Origin: Branchipolynoe longqiensis
Lineage: Eukaryota; Annelida; Polychaeta; Phyllodocida; Polynoidae
DNA length: 64,000 nt
Direction: 5' to 3'
Assembly (NCBI GenBank): GCA_030323885.1
Contig: CM059190.1
Location: 88,883,865-88,947,864 of the forward strand
In this document: piece after piece, positions 31,707-42,301 of the stretch
How positions within the stretch are numbered: position 1 is the first letter of the stretch
How the letters are laid out: each line of letters opens with the position of its first letter
Program-made: the position numbers and the translations under genes
The notes under the pieces: model-generated
What the model saw: the letters and a program-made list of their open reading frames with translations, nothing else
Database searches by the model: none
What the model was told of the DNA's origin: nothing

Positions 31707-32494
31707 TGGTGCTGTCACACTATGATGTAATGCGGCGCCGTGGGTGCACCGTGAAATGTATCGAAAATCCTGACGTGATATGCAAATACGGGCCCAAGTT
31801 GGATGACACCGCAGTGTGGTCGATGAGGTCGTAACGTCGGTCTAGCATTGTCGGAATGAGAGAGGACATAGAAGATATTAATTTGGCGAATGTGAAGGCA
31901 GCGAGATCCTCGCACGCTCAATGTCATGGAAACGGGACCCTAGCGGCAGCGTAATGTCGAGCGGGCATGATGACATCCGTCCCAGCATGGACACGTCCAA
32001 CTCAACGGTTTAGCGCGACAAGAGAATAACGACAGACTAACGTTGTCGCTCCGTTGCTCTGACGTGGCGCTAATATGGTCGACGTGATCGCGACGGGGCT
32101 TCGACGAGACTTCGACGGCATCGCAATGTGACCGGAACGTCACACGTTACCGACGTTACGGCCATGCTAGGCGATCATCAACGACATCGACGACGTTAGC
32201 GTGTAAGTGAGGCGACATTGACCTAACGTAGATGACGTGCTCATAACGAGAGCCTAACGTGACCCTAACATGACCCTAACATGACGCGAACGTCTTATCA
32301 TCACGTCGAGCTACATCAAAAGTTTTCAACATGTCCAAAACCTCAACGTCCTCTGACGTAGCTCGACGTGAGTGGACGAGACGCGACGTGACTTTAATGT
32401 GACTCTAACGTGATCCGACGTTCTTCGACATAATGACGAAAAGTCACCCACGCCAAACTCATGTTGGCCATTACGTCATAGTGTGACAGCACCA
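31707..32494. mobile_element. Harbinger-like element, 788 bp, ACGT-rich interior
   Basis: Target TAA lies at 31704-31706 and 32495-32497. Ends TGGTGCTGTCACACTATG and TGGTGCTGTCACACTATG are identical over 18 bp. The interior is unusually dense in ACGT, CGACG and AACGT words, with no open transposase frame. Confidence 0.85.
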
Positions 32495-32824
32495 TAACAA
32501 GGCAGGCTTCAATCAGCGCCATGCCGTTACCTACAGGTAACAATGGGTCATTAAATTTTATTTTTTTAATGGTAAATGCTCATCACACACAGTCTAACAT
32601 TGCCCCTTGGCCTTCAGAACAATAGCTATCACGGATGAAAGTGGTCTCTGGCAAAAACGAGGAAATGAAGCCGAGATTGTTAGACCGATGGTGAATTTCG
32701 GCGAAAACGCGGATTTTCCCCCCAAAGGATTAGCAGTCAGAGAATCGCGGGAAAATCCCGGAAGTTTGGCTTTAACTGTCTTTGTTGTGCCTATACCTAA
32801 CTCGTTCTGTTTTTTTTTTTTTTT

Positions 32825-32955
32825 GTTCTAGCAACATCTAAAGTCGTATAAAAACGGTATTCGATCTAACCAATAATCGGTAAATATCTGAAATCGCGGA
32901 AATCCGCGAAATCGCGGAAATCCGCGAAATCGCGGAGATATTTCATCCCTGAGCT
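32825..32955. repeat. Third repeat using a SINE-A-type tail
   Basis: CTAGCAACATCTAAAGTC (SINE-A tail) is followed by CTAACCAATAATCGG, CGCGAAATCGCGGA repeats and TTTCATCCCTG. The same combination occurs at 42302-42445. Confidence 0.55.
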
Positions 32956-33118
32956 ATATTATGGGAAATAATAGCTATGTTATGGGAAATAATAGCTATG
33001 TTATGAGAAATAATAGCTATGGTATGGGAAATAATAGCTATGGTATGGGAAATAATAGCAATGTTAGGGAAATAATAGCTATGTTATGGAAAATAATAGC
33101 CTTGTTATAGGAAATAAT
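32952..33118 (+). repeat. Tandem repeat, 21-bp unit, about eight copies
   Basis: Units resemble GCTATGTTATGGGAAATAATA. Confidence 0.85.
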
Positions 33119-33800
33119 GTTACCTAATACTAGCACTAAACCCTGGTTGAACACAAATTCGATCCAAATAGCTAAATCTATCAGAGCAAATGATTGACAA
33201 TGACAGGTCAGTTACCATAGCAACCGTTAGCTCAGTGGTTGTAAATAGCCACCACAGAAACCATATGCTGTGACTCAGTACGTGTTCTGATTGGTAACCA
33301 CACGGTATGGTTTTTAAAATATCAACATTGGAGGGAGCACTACGTGACCTCCTGAAGTAGGACACCTGTCCCAAATAAAGGATGGGGAACCAGGGTTTTA
33401 ATAGACGAGATCACGGTTCTGAGTCTGCATGCCCTGAAAACGGCATTGGGAGCAAAGGCGTACGCCCATTGAGTTTGCCGATACGCGTAGGGCAAAACTG
33501 GCATTTTATTCAAAATAAATAGAAATACATAACAATTTGGCATAAACATGTACAGAAGGATGCAATATAATAATATAATGAATATGTTTAAGACACAACT
33601 CTCCATAATTAAGCATTTTGAGCTAAGAAACATACAATTTCAGTCACTTTACAGGCTGATGTTTACATCACCACTGATTAGCCAGAAGTAATTCTTGTTC
33701 TAAATATTAAAATGTGAAATGTGTCAACAAAAACTTGTTTCAAAGAAATATATAACCAATATCTGATTAACCCTACTCATTTTCTATTTCTATAATATAT
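33119..33800. other. Intergenic with dispersed repeat fragments
   Basis: AAACCCTGGTT near 33137 and AACCAGGGTTT near 33388 form weak inverted ends. 33455-33530 (GAGTTTGCCGATACGCG, TTCAAAATAAATAGAAAT) matches the tandem repeat at 61733-62330. No gene was seen. Confidence 0.5.
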
Positions 33801-33804
33801 ACCA

Positions 33805-33955
33805 GTCAACCGACCAGTCCTTGCCCTATCCTAATAATGCCGAGTGCCTAGCTAGGAAGCGACAAGTATACATTTTTAAGTCATTGGTTTGATTCGACCA
33901 GGGTTCGAATCCCACCAAATCGGGATATGGATGCTCAACTCATTCATCCACCCTT
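33805..33955 (-). mobile_element. SINE-A fragment (head and half body)
   Basis: Body from ACCAGTCCTTGCCC, B box GGGTTCGAATCCC, and an altered A box region. The tail is missing. Confidence 0.75.
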
Positions 33956-34026
33956 CTGGTACCAGAGAATGTATACATACATAGACATACATACATATAT
34001 ACATACATACACATATATATATAATG

Positions 34027-34270
34027 AGCCTGTCTCAAAAGGTGATAACTAATTTCTTTGTTGTCCGGTGTAACGATTGACACAAAACAGCACAGAAACG
34101 GTTACACTGAAAACACAAGGACATTTGCTTCAAATCAATATATGTATTCTATTGGGATTATGAAACACCATGTAAAAAACAAATCAGTTCATCCTGAGCA
34201 AATGCAGATGTTGATCGTTATAATGGACAAAGCTTTGTCCCATATTACTTATCACCTTTTGAGACAGGCT
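34027..34270. mobile_element. MITE, 244 bp
   Basis: Inverted ends begin AGCCTGTCTCAAAAGGTGAT on both strands. The target duplication is not clear, so the superfamily is unassigned. Confidence 0.75.
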
Positions 34271-35270
34271 ATACATATGAAGTGGGCGAGACTACTCGCC
34301 TTGTGACATTTGCGAGCTTGGCCGATTAACCCGCATTTGGAAATGCGGGCTACTCACCATGGCAGACCCACAATTGCCAACATTTGCGAGGCCCCGGTTT
34401 TCCGGCCATAAAGCGTTGCTAGGAGACGTCAATGTCGACTCTTCTGGCAGCGAGAGGAGGTCGGGCGTTCGGACCCAGACCCATCGGACGTGTTTATGCA
34501 CACTCTGATGTTTTAGCCGAGATTTAGGCTCTTATTGTCGAAATTCTAAACTTGCTCAAACTTAATCTTATGGGAGGGGAAGTAATAGTTCATATACGAC
34601 ATGTTGCTACAATATTCTGTTAGTTTTGGTTAAGAATAAAGCTGTGAGCTCTTGGAAAGGTGAATTGGAACGTTCCTTGCATTCTTTACTATTCTCCAGA
34701 CTACTTGTAGATTAACTAACCGCTATGGTCAAACTTGATATTCGATTGCTTTATATATAATTAAGGGCCTTATGCCTAATAGGCCTTATGCAGCTACTTA
34801 CCCCATCTGCGGGAAGATTATAACAGACATATTAACGGAATTAACGTAGAGTTCTTTTGGCTAAAATATGACAGTAACTTAGGCTGATTCACAGCGACAG
34901 TGGCAGCAACACTAGCGTGTCTGCTTTGTTCTGGATTAATATAAACATATTAAAATACACCGAAAGGCTGGGAGGGCAGCCGGCTAGTTGGAATAACTAA
35001 GTAATTGCTTTAGGCCAATAAATGCGAGAAGGGCAAAAACCCGTATTTAGATGATACTCTGGCTGGTCGACCTTAGCCCGGGAATGACAATGACGGCGAC
35101 GGACTACCTGCAGACGGGACGAGAGGCAGCGGCGGCCCGCGGCAGGCCCAGGAAATTCACATGGAAATAATTATTTAAATTAACACGAAGGCTCGCCTTA
35201 AGCGGGGGCGGAATAGCCCAACGGTTAAACATACATAGATATATATATATAATATATATATATATATATA
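34271..35270. other. Intergenic, no gene; small hairpin
   Basis: A 9-bp perfect hairpin CCCGCATTT-GG-AAATGCGGG occurs near 34330-34349. A (TA)n tract at 35240-35270 borders DIRS copy B. Confidence 0.5.
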
Positions 35271-35358
35271 GTATAGTTATACGAGTCTTACCTTGGTACA
35301 GATGATGGATAACTGTTGTTTTACCGAGGTATAAGCCTCGGATAGATGTGGGCTAGGG
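35271..35358 (+). repeat. Left terminal repeat of DIRS copy B
   Basis: Starts GTATAGTTATACGAG. The 88 bp are perfectly complementary to 35493-35580. Confidence 0.92.
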
Positions 35359-35492
35359 AGAGGTAAGCACGTCCGGTACCAGCAATCTTAACCTACTTAT
35401 TGAGGATAAAAATGACTTTCAAACAATGGATACTATTACTTTACCGAAAAGGTACACCAACCGAATAGATGTGGCAGGGTGTGGCGGGAGGG

Positions 35493-35640
35493 CCCTAGCC
35501 CACATCTATCCGAGGCTTATACCTCGGTAAAACAACAGTTATCCATCATCTGTACCAAGGTAAGACTCGTATAACTATACTATTTTACCTCGGTAAATAG
35601 CCTCAGGCTAGCCTCAGGCTAGGGAGACCTTTACATAATT
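35493..35640. repeat. Internal complementary region of DIRS copy B
   Basis: The first part (35493-35580) is the exact reverse complement of the left terminus. The second part (35581-about 35630) is the reverse complement of the right terminus (40645-40701), joined at ATAACTATAC/TATTTTACC. This equals a junction of the two ends and is the hallmark of DIRS replication through a circle. Confidence 0.92.
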
Positions 35641-35710
35641 CATTTTTATCCTTAATATCATTCTTTCTTATTATTATAACATTCTAAATTTTTGTTCTCA
35701 CCTATTCTTG

Positions 35711-36820
35711 TTAGTTGGCGAGAAGACGCTTTGCAACGCCGGTAGGCTTTTCTAGTCGTTTATTATAATGTTTTGCAAACGACTTAGCCGTCTTCCAGCC
35801 TGCATGCGCTAGTATTCTTTTCACAGAAATACCAAGCACCCGTGCCTTGGAGACCATGGCTCCTCTAGTTGAGTGGGAAGAGTATTTACTCGTATCCACT
35901 CCAGCCAATTTCAACACCGTAATTGTCCATCTGGCAAGTGTGTCTCGTGAAATCGCCTTATGTGGCTTTATAAAGCTCACTAATAGTTGTTGTGATGCAC
36001 GTAAATCCTTTGTCTTGTATATATAAGCCCGTATGGCCGACACAACACATAATTTCCGATCATTCGGAAAACAGTCTAAGTGAACCGTTGATAAAGGGTC
36101 ACCTAACGTGTTCGATTTAAGCAATTTTTCTAAATCAAACGTAGCTTGTTGCTTGTCTATTTCTAATCCAGTTAAGGATAAAGCAACAATCGTCTGTCCT
36201 CTGTGTCCGGTTACTAACAATAACAGGACCGCGACCTTAAAACCTAACTGTTTTATATTTAACCACGAGTTGTGAGGCCAAGCCTGAAACAACTTAAATA
36301 CTATAGAAACATCCCAAAACCGACTATACTTTGGTTTTGGAGGATTCCTTTGATAAATTGAACGAAGTAAATAACAAATAACATGATGTTTTCCAACTGT
36401 TTCGCCATCAATTCTAGGTAATATAATTGATAACGCACACCTCGCCGCATTAATCGATCCAAAGGAAAGTCCTTCATCCTCTAGAGAACGAAGAAACCGA
36501 GCTACTTGTGAAATCTTTGGATTTGTTGGCTTAACTTTCATTAACAAACAATGTACACCCCATTTCTTTAAATAGGTTGTATACATTTTGACAGTTCCTG
36601 GCCTCCAGGCATCCGATACTATCCTATCCTCAGTAATTCTGTCCAATCCAAATTGCTGTAGCTGCTTCCTTAGAAAAGGAATGCCAATAGGGGCGTCGTT
36701 GACACGTCGCCGTGAACCACTAGCGGTCCGTGGTGCGTCAGATTCCCGAGTTTTCTTGGGAATCGTATACGATCTTTTGCCAGTTGTGAAACTGCTGGCA
36801 GCCAAGGTTGCGTGTCCCAA
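35711..36820 (-). CDS. Tyrosine recombinase of DIRS copy B
   Basis: The 369-codon open frame is homologous to lambda-integrase-type recombinases of DIRS elements. Catalytic residues, numbered from the TTG at 36818-36820, are R207 (GHRGQT), H316 and R319 (HSTR), H339 (AHAGW) and nucleophile Y352 (KHYNK). All five are present. It overlaps the RT-methyltransferase frame by 151 bp in the -1 phase. No ATG lies near the N-terminus: the codon matching the ATG of copy A is TTG here, and the first internal ATG (residue 79) would still leave the catalytic half. Expression could use the upstream frame, a non-AUG start or a shortened product. Confidence 0.9.
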   Translation of the reverse strand: MGHATLAASSFTTGKRSYTIPKKTRESDAPRTASGSRRRVNDAPIGIPFLRKQLQQFGLDRITEDRIVSDAWRPGTVKMYTTYLKKWGVHCLLMKVKPTNPKISQVARFLRSLEDEGLSFGSINAARCALSIILPRIDGETVGKHHVICYLLRSIYQRNPPKPKYSRFWDVSIVFKLFQAWPHNSWLNIKQLGFKVAVLLLLVTGHRGQTIVALSLTGLEIDKQQATFDLEKLLKSNTLGDPLSTVHLDCFPNDRKLCVVSAIRAYIYKTKDLRASQQLLVSFIKPHKAISRDTLARWTITVLKLAGVDTSKYSSHSTRGAMVSKARVLGISVKRILAHAGWKTAKSFAKHYNKRLEKPTGVAKRLLAN

Positions 36821-38520
36821 TCGGGCACCACCAGTATCGCATGTGTCCCTTCCAAGCCGATTTTTCTCACTACTCGGCTGATAATGCTAAATGGTGGGAA
36901 AATATAAAAATAATTATTTTCCCAGGTAATAGCAAACGCATCTACTTTCCAAGCATCCGGTTCAGGATGCCAAGAAACATAACAGGGTAACTTGTTATTA
37001 TTTCGTGATGCAAATAAGTCAACTTCAGGTGTACCCCATTTTTCACAAACGAAGTTAAACAAATGTGTAGAGAGAGACCACTCTAAATGGTCATGGAAAT
37101 TTCTACTTTTATAATCTGCAAGTGTATTTTGTGACCCTGGAATATGCGCTACAGTCAGCCAGACTTGTTGAGCCTGTGCCCAGTTCCAAATCAGTTTAGA
37201 TAACTGATTGCAAGACTTTGATTTGGTTCCACCCATGTTACGAATATATGCCATGGCAGTAGTATTATCAGTTAGTGTTCTAACCTGTGATTTATTTATC
37301 TTTACTAAACTACGTAAGCCCAGATAAATAGCACGCAATTCTAGTGCATTAATATAGTCTGATTTTTCATCATCAAGCCATCTACCTCCTGTTGTGACCC
37401 CATCTCGATGAGCTCCCCAACCTTCTAACGAAGCATCAGTAGTAATTACTGTATTAGGTTCCGCCATGCGGATTGGATTTGGTGAACTTGCTATATGTTG
37501 CATCCACCATCCAATATCCTGTAACCCTTCTTGCGAAATAAACATCTTTCGCTCAAAATTGCCTTTAGTTCGTGTTAACGCTAAATTTTTATCTATTTCT
37601 AGCGACTTAATATGGGCCTTCCCATATAACACAGCAGGTGCATATGAGGTCATTATGCCAATAAGAACAGCAACCTGTCTAATTTTTGGCTTTGATAACT
37701 TAATAAGCTGAGTCGCTGTAGTCATAAACTTAATTAGTTTTTGTTCTGTTATCGACACTGTAAGGGACTGTGTATCCAGAATAAACCCTAAACATTTGAG
37801 TTGTTTTGTTGGTTTAAACACTGACTTTTGTTGATGTACATAAAACCCCAATTTAGTGAGTAATGCACATAAATCCAAAACTGCATTCACACAACCAATT
37901 TGTGTTGATGCTATAATAAAAGAATCATCTATGTATGGAAACATTATATGACCCTTCCTCGCCATTACCGAGAAAACAGGTTTAAGCAATTTAGTAAATA
38001 AACGTGGCGCACAAGCTAAGCCATTCGGCATACAGGTAAACTCATAGAGTTGGTTATCCCAAATAAATCGAAGAAATTTTCGGTATTGTTCCATTATGGG
38101 AAGCGTATAATATGCATCCTGTAAATCAACACTAGCCATCCACGCATCTGGTGTAATCAGATCTCGTGCCGTATCTAGAGAGAACATTTTAAAATGTCGA
38201 TATTCCACCCTTTTATTAAGGATTGTTAAATCCAGGATCATTCGAACATCACCATTAGGCTTCGGTCTCGAGAAAATGTTTGAAATAAACTGTCCTGAAC
38301 AGTGTGTCACTTTTTGTATAATTCCTTTCTCAAAGAATTTATGTACCTGTTTAGTTAGTGCGTCTCGTTCAACTGGTTGAATGTTATATGGAAAAGGTAT
38401 TATACTTTGTACAGGAATTTGTGTAAAGGGAATTTGAACACCCCTAACTATTTCTATAATTTCTTGGTCACTAGTAATTTTGTGCCACTCAGAAATATGA
38501 TTACTAATATTACCAGCCAC
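36670..38520 (-). CDS. RT-RNase H-methyltransferase of DIRS copy B
   Basis: The listed 616 codons begin at a GTG. The same frame is open upstream past 38700 and overlaps Gag in the -1 phase, so the true start is unknown. RT spans about residues 60-300 with FPYIDDS (YIDD at 196-199). RNase H is at about 355-475 with D362 (TTDAS), E394 (ALELRA), D418 (LTDNT) and D469 (LADYKSR). A Dam-like methyltransferase region follows at about 495-580 (VDLFASRNN, YVSWHPEP, FPPFS, AILVVPDWD). The usual catalytic NPPY/DPPY motif is FPPF, so methylation activity is doubtful. It would copy element RNA into DNA. Confidence 0.9.
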   Translation of the reverse strand: MAGNISNHISEWHKITSDQEIIEIVRGVQIPFTQIPVQSIIPFPYNIQPVERDALTKQVHKFFEKGIIQKVTHCSGQFISNIFSRPKPNGDVRMILDLTILNKRVEYRHFKMFSLDTARDLITPDAWMASVDLQDAYYTLPIMEQYRKFLRFIWDNQLYEFTCMPNGLACAPRLFTKLLKPVFSVMARKGHIMFPYIDDSFIIASTQIGCVNAVLDLCALLTKLGFYVHQQKSVFKPTKQLKCLGFILDTQSLTVSITEQKLIKFMTTATQLIKLSKPKIRQVAVLIGIMTSYAPAVLYGKAHIKSLEIDKNLALTRTKGNFERKMFISQEGLQDIGWWMQHIASSPNPIRMAEPNTVITTDASLEGWGAHRDGVTTGGRWLDDEKSDYINALELRAIYLGLRSLVKINKSQVRTLTDNTTAMAYIRNMGGTKSKSCNQLSKLIWNWAQAQQVWLTVAHIPGSQNTLADYKSRNFHDHLEWSLSTHLFNFVCEKWGTPEVDLFASRNNNKLPCYVSWHPEPDAWKVDAFAITWENNYFYIFPPFSIISRVVRKIGLEGTHAILVVPDWDTQPWLPAVSQLAKDRIRFPRKLGNLTHHGPLVVHGDVSTTPLLAFLF

Positions 38521-38585
38521 AAAGTTGCTTACAGTTTGTGTGTTTTTAGAGGCTGCAGGGACTTGTAAAGTTTGTGTTTGGACCT

Positions 38586-39944
38586 CTACTTGGACCCGCC
38601 CCTGGGGAAAGGTCTCGACGAGTTGAACCCTCGACCTATTGGCCGTGCGGTGTTGTCGGTCCAGCCTGGGCGAGCGCCCCGGCCCCGAAACCCTTGACCG
38701 AAGTTTGAACTCGGTCTGGTTCCTCTGGTGAACCGTCGTGGACGAAAATCCCCTCGTGACTTTTTGAAACGAGGAACTTCCTGTTTCTTCTTGCCATCCA
38801 TGTTTTTGCCACTCTTGGCTGCAGTCTCTACCTCTTTATAGAGGTATTGTAGTTGACCGCCAAACATCTTGGTATTATCTAAAGGTTTCCCTTTAATCGG
38901 CTCTGGAGCAAGATAGAGCGTAAACTCCTTCCCCTCATTATCGGTAACCTTCTTAGAGCGAGCCACTTCTTTGCCAGCATCTGTGCAAACTGACTTGAAG
39001 ACATTTTCATATCTTCGAAACGACAGGTAATTACCTGCCGCCGCTAGTACTGCAATGCCTTTGTCCATTGTCTTAGCCAAAGACGAGAACTTATTTTCAC
39101 TCTGCATCCTATTAGCCACAGGAACAATAGCTGTTAGGGTAGCCAACACTGCCTTATGCACTGTGTGCAACACATCCTCAAACTTCTTACGGTCATCCGT
39201 CATATTGACATCCCGATCCATTTCTTTAATGATGGAGTTGGGAACACCCTTTATGCCTGTTAACTCATCTCCTAACTTGGAGATAACCTCCGCCGGTTTG
39301 AACGTGCGAAAATGACCATTCACGGTCTCGCGCATAAGCGTAGTGGTTTTAACCCGCTTAGCCTTTGGCTTCTCCACCTTCTTAGCCACTTTAGTGCCAA
39401 TGTCCGCATAGACCCCTTCATATACGGTGTCTGAGTCTGATTCCGTAGAAGTAGACTCAGTGGACGACTCAGAAGAAGAATATTTCCTCTTCCTCTTCTT
39501 CTTTTTGGACTTAGTCTTCCGCTTTTTGCGCAAACCAGACTCTGCCCGCTCCTTGGTGAATTCATCACCCGAAGAAATCACCTGTTTCTTCTTCTTCCTC
39601 CGTTTAGGAGAAGGAGGAGGAGGAGCCTTAAGCTCCACCGCCGAGTCTGTGTCCAAGAAATCCTCAAATGAATCCTCTTGGACACTCGGCCTACGCCGCT
39701 TCCGAGACACAGGCGATTTGGCAGTCAAGATGTGGCTTTCCAATCTTGCAAAGCGAGCCTCCCAATCTGGAGGCGCAGGCACATCAGGCACTGCGTCCTC
39801 GTCCGGGTCGGAGAGGATATGCGCCCGGGGCTGTGTCGACGGCCCTGCCGACAACACGGGTGAGGAGTCGTACTCCTCGTCCACTCCACTCGGAACACGC
39901 CCCTCGGCTGCTGCTGCACCGCGCTTACTCCGCTTCGTGGCCAT
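38586..39944 (-). CDS. Gag-like protein of DIRS copy B
   Basis: The start is the ATG at 39942-39944 (MATKRSKRG), chosen because copy A shares it. The product is 452 residues. It has an acidic, proline-rich N-terminus, serine/lysine-rich tracts (about residues 90-190), the conserved KPAEVISKLGDELTGIKGVP core and an RG-rich C-terminus (FRGRGARPGW). No zinc knuckle is present. It probably binds element RNA through the basic C-terminus. The frame is intact and its end overlaps the open RT frame. Confidence 0.87.
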   Translation of the reverse strand: MATKRSKRGAAAAEGRVPSGVDEEYDSSPVLSAGPSTQPRAHILSDPDEDAVPDVPAPPDWEARFARLESHILTAKSPVSRKRRRPSVQEDSFEDFLDTDSAVELKAPPPPSPKRRKKKKQVISSGDEFTKERAESGLRKKRKTKSKKKKRKRKYSSSESSTESTSTESDSDTVYEGVYADIGTKVAKKVEKPKAKRVKTTTLMRETVNGHFRTFKPAEVISKLGDELTGIKGVPNSIIKEMDRDVNMTDDRKKFEDVLHTVHKAVLATLTAIVPVANRMQSENKFSSLAKTMDKGIAVLAAAGNYLSFRRYENVFKSVCTDAGKEVARSKKVTDNEGKEFTLYLAPEPIKGKPLDNTKMFGGQLQYLYKEVETAAKSGKNMDGKKKQEVPRFKKSRGDFRPRRFTRGTRPSSNFGQGFRGRGARPGWTDNTARPIGRGFNSSRPFPRGGSK

Positions 39945-40257
39945 CGGGAACTGAAACAAACATTTTTGGTCAGTCCCGGTATATATATATGTCACAATAT
40001 GGTTGTTTCAAACTCATTTGGACATCTATTGGTGTTAAAGAACGTGTTTATACCGTTATAACACAGGCGTAATAAGCTAAATTTGTGCGTGGGTTGTGGG
40101 TCAAGCCCAAACCTTACGCGGGGTCGGGACCAGTGTATCGGCCCGCCCATCCCTCTGTTCCGCACACTTCTCCCACCTGTGACTACTACGTCAACAAGTT
40201 GGAGAAAATGCTACGAAACTCGGAGAAACGCCTGAAAAAGTTTTGTCTAGGGGAGTC

Positions 40258-40265
40258 TATAAAAG
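40258..40265 (+). promoter_or_regulatory. TATA-like box in DIRS copy B leader, antisense
   Basis: TATAAAAG and its surroundings (GGGGAGTC before, AAACCCAGGA after) match copy A at 6048-6055. It points away from Gag. Confidence 0.3.
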
Positions 40266-40619
40266 AAACCCAGGAGCATCTCCAACATTACTCTCTATTA
40301 GAGTACGAGAGAATTTCCACATGAGATAGGGCGAAACCCACATCTCTACCCATAGTCACACGGTGACCCGGGTGTTGACATAACCGCTAATGACCGGTTT
40401 GGTTCCTTCGAGAAACCCACTCGAGTGTTCTATCCTTGGTTGTTTATAACCAAATAACTCGTCCAAATTGGACCAACGAAAGTCTAAACTTTCCATATTG
40501 ATGCTCTAATGCATCATAATTAAGCTAACCACAGTTTTTATTATACTTACTGCGTATTTGCTTGTATGTAGACTAATTTTGCCGGAGCAACCCAACGACA
40601 CGTTATCCAGTCGTGAGTT

Positions 40620-40701
40620 GTATATGCTAATTGCTGGTACCGGACGTGCTTACCTCTCCCTAGCCTGAGGCTAGCCTGAGGCTGTTTACCGAGGTAAAAT
40701 A
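40620..40701. repeat. Right terminal repeat of DIRS copy B
   Basis: TGCTGGTACCGGACGTGC to ACCGAGGTAAAATA. The part 40620-40666 also pairs with 35349-35390 beside the left terminus. Confidence 0.88.
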
Positions 40702-41352
40702 TATATATATATACATATGTACATACATACAAACCAATTTTTGCTTGGATTTAGACATCGTTGTCATTCACAGCTACTGTGGGTGGGGGGGGGGGGGCGG
40801 GTGGATCTTTTATCTAGTTCTCTGCTTGAACTCAGAAGTGATCGCGTTGCTGTTGTCGACAGACTACCAGATGTCAGACGGGCAAATCGGTTCGGTTAAA
40901 GCTCGGCATTCGAATTTAGGCGGCAACAGACATTGCGACGTCAGCACTATACCGGTAGGTGCATTACGGTCAGTCTTTGTATATTTGTTTTAGTAACTTC
41001 TCCATCCATAGTTACAAAAAACTCGGAGTTGCAGTTGCTAGAGGGAGTGTTGTGTTCGGGTGTGTGGCTTTAGTTAATTCATTAATTCACTGACGAACGT
41101 GAGTGTGCATCACGTGAATGTTCACGTGATTTTCACCAGGTAAACTTGAGGTTTTTGGTTTTGGTTTTTATAAGCATTATATGAAGAACAATGTGTTTTA
41201 GTTACATAAATTAGCGGAGGAACCAATTAAGTATTGTTCCTGTTATATTATATTACAATGAATTCAGAGGTATCGCGCCCACGCTGGTATGTTATTAATT
41301 AATTATTCGCGTACATGTTATATATTATTCCAAGGTATTTGAAGTCGCGCAT
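40702..41352. other. Intergenic, no gene
   Basis: (TA)n, a G-rich run at 40784-40800 and a CACGTGAATGTTCACGTG palindrome near 41111. No coding support. Confidence 0.5.
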
Positions 41353-41712
41353 TAAACCTGCATAGTCCGATGAAGCATCAAATTTTCAAAACCAAAATAA
41401 TTATATAGATTTGACTCTACATATCTAACTCCGATATTGATGCACATATTAAGCATTTATTGCCACATAGAAAATAGAAGGGAACATTGAGACAATTTGA
41501 TACATCCTGTCACTGCTGAAGCCTATGGTGTCAGAGTTTTGGTGTTGCCAAAACTAAGTTTACATGTTTGAATTTCAAATATCTCAAAACTTATCTATTT
41601 AAAATCAAAGTTACTTTAACCTGAAATAAGGTAGATTATAACGATCAATTTAATATATTTATCTCAGAAAAATTACCAAAATGCAAAACCATCGGACTGC
41701 AACTTTAACCCA
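41353..41712. mobile_element. Family M MITE, complete
   Basis: Ends TTAAACCTGCATAGTCCGAT and ATCGGACTGCAACTTTAA; the interior is closely similar to 29817-30174. Confidence 0.75.
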
Positions 41713-41966
41713 TGGGTTAATGGCGCGGATCGACGCGATTGTGGCGCCACCTGCGAGCGCGCGGGACACCAAACTCACATGTGTTTCCCACACTGCTACT
41801 GTTATTTATTATGTTCTTCCCTTTGACCATGTGCTTTATTCACGTGAACACATTGTCAACCCCAGGAAACTAGGTTTCAGCCATGAGGGTAGAGAGAAGT
41901 TTCAACTGCCCTTTTTGTGATTGTATTATCGCCCATGGCGAACTATTTCTTGTTTGGGTTTATGTT

Positions 41967-42290
41967 GTTTGTTTGTTGTTGTTTTACGTCCTAGCAAGAT
42001 CTATGGTCATATCAGGACGGGCACCGACTTGTGACAGTGTGCACTCATGGCGACTTTATAGTGCTGCCCCACTGGAAGATCAGGCCACCAGCACCATGAC
42101 CTGACATCCCACTCAGTCACATTATCCTGAGACAACCAGTCCTTGTCCTATCCTAATAATGCCAAGCACCAAGCTAGGAAGCGACAAGTATCAATTTTTA
42201 AGTCATTGATTTGATTTGACCAAGGTTCGAACCCATGACATACCAACATGGGAGACGGACGCTCTAACTCATTCGGCCATCCTGTCTAGT
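41967..42290 (-). mobile_element. SINE-A copy inserted in an older SINE-tail repeat
   Basis: An 11-bp target duplication GGGTTTATGTT lies at 41956-41966 and 42291-42301. It lies within the repeat that continues at 42302-42445. Confidence 0.88.
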
Positions 42291-42301
42291 GGGTTTATGT
42301 T

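Larger units (their letters stand above)
35271..40701 (-). mobile_element. DIRS-type retrotransposon, copy B, structurally complete
   Basis: The 5,431-bp element has inverted terminal sequences, an internal complementary region, and three long overlapping frames on the minus strand: Gag, RT-RNase H-methyltransferase, tyrosine recombinase. Both edges abut (TA)n. DIRS elements are thought to integrate a circular DNA by tyrosine recombinase without target duplication, and none is seen. It is the best preserved of the three copies and could be recently active. Confidence 0.93.
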
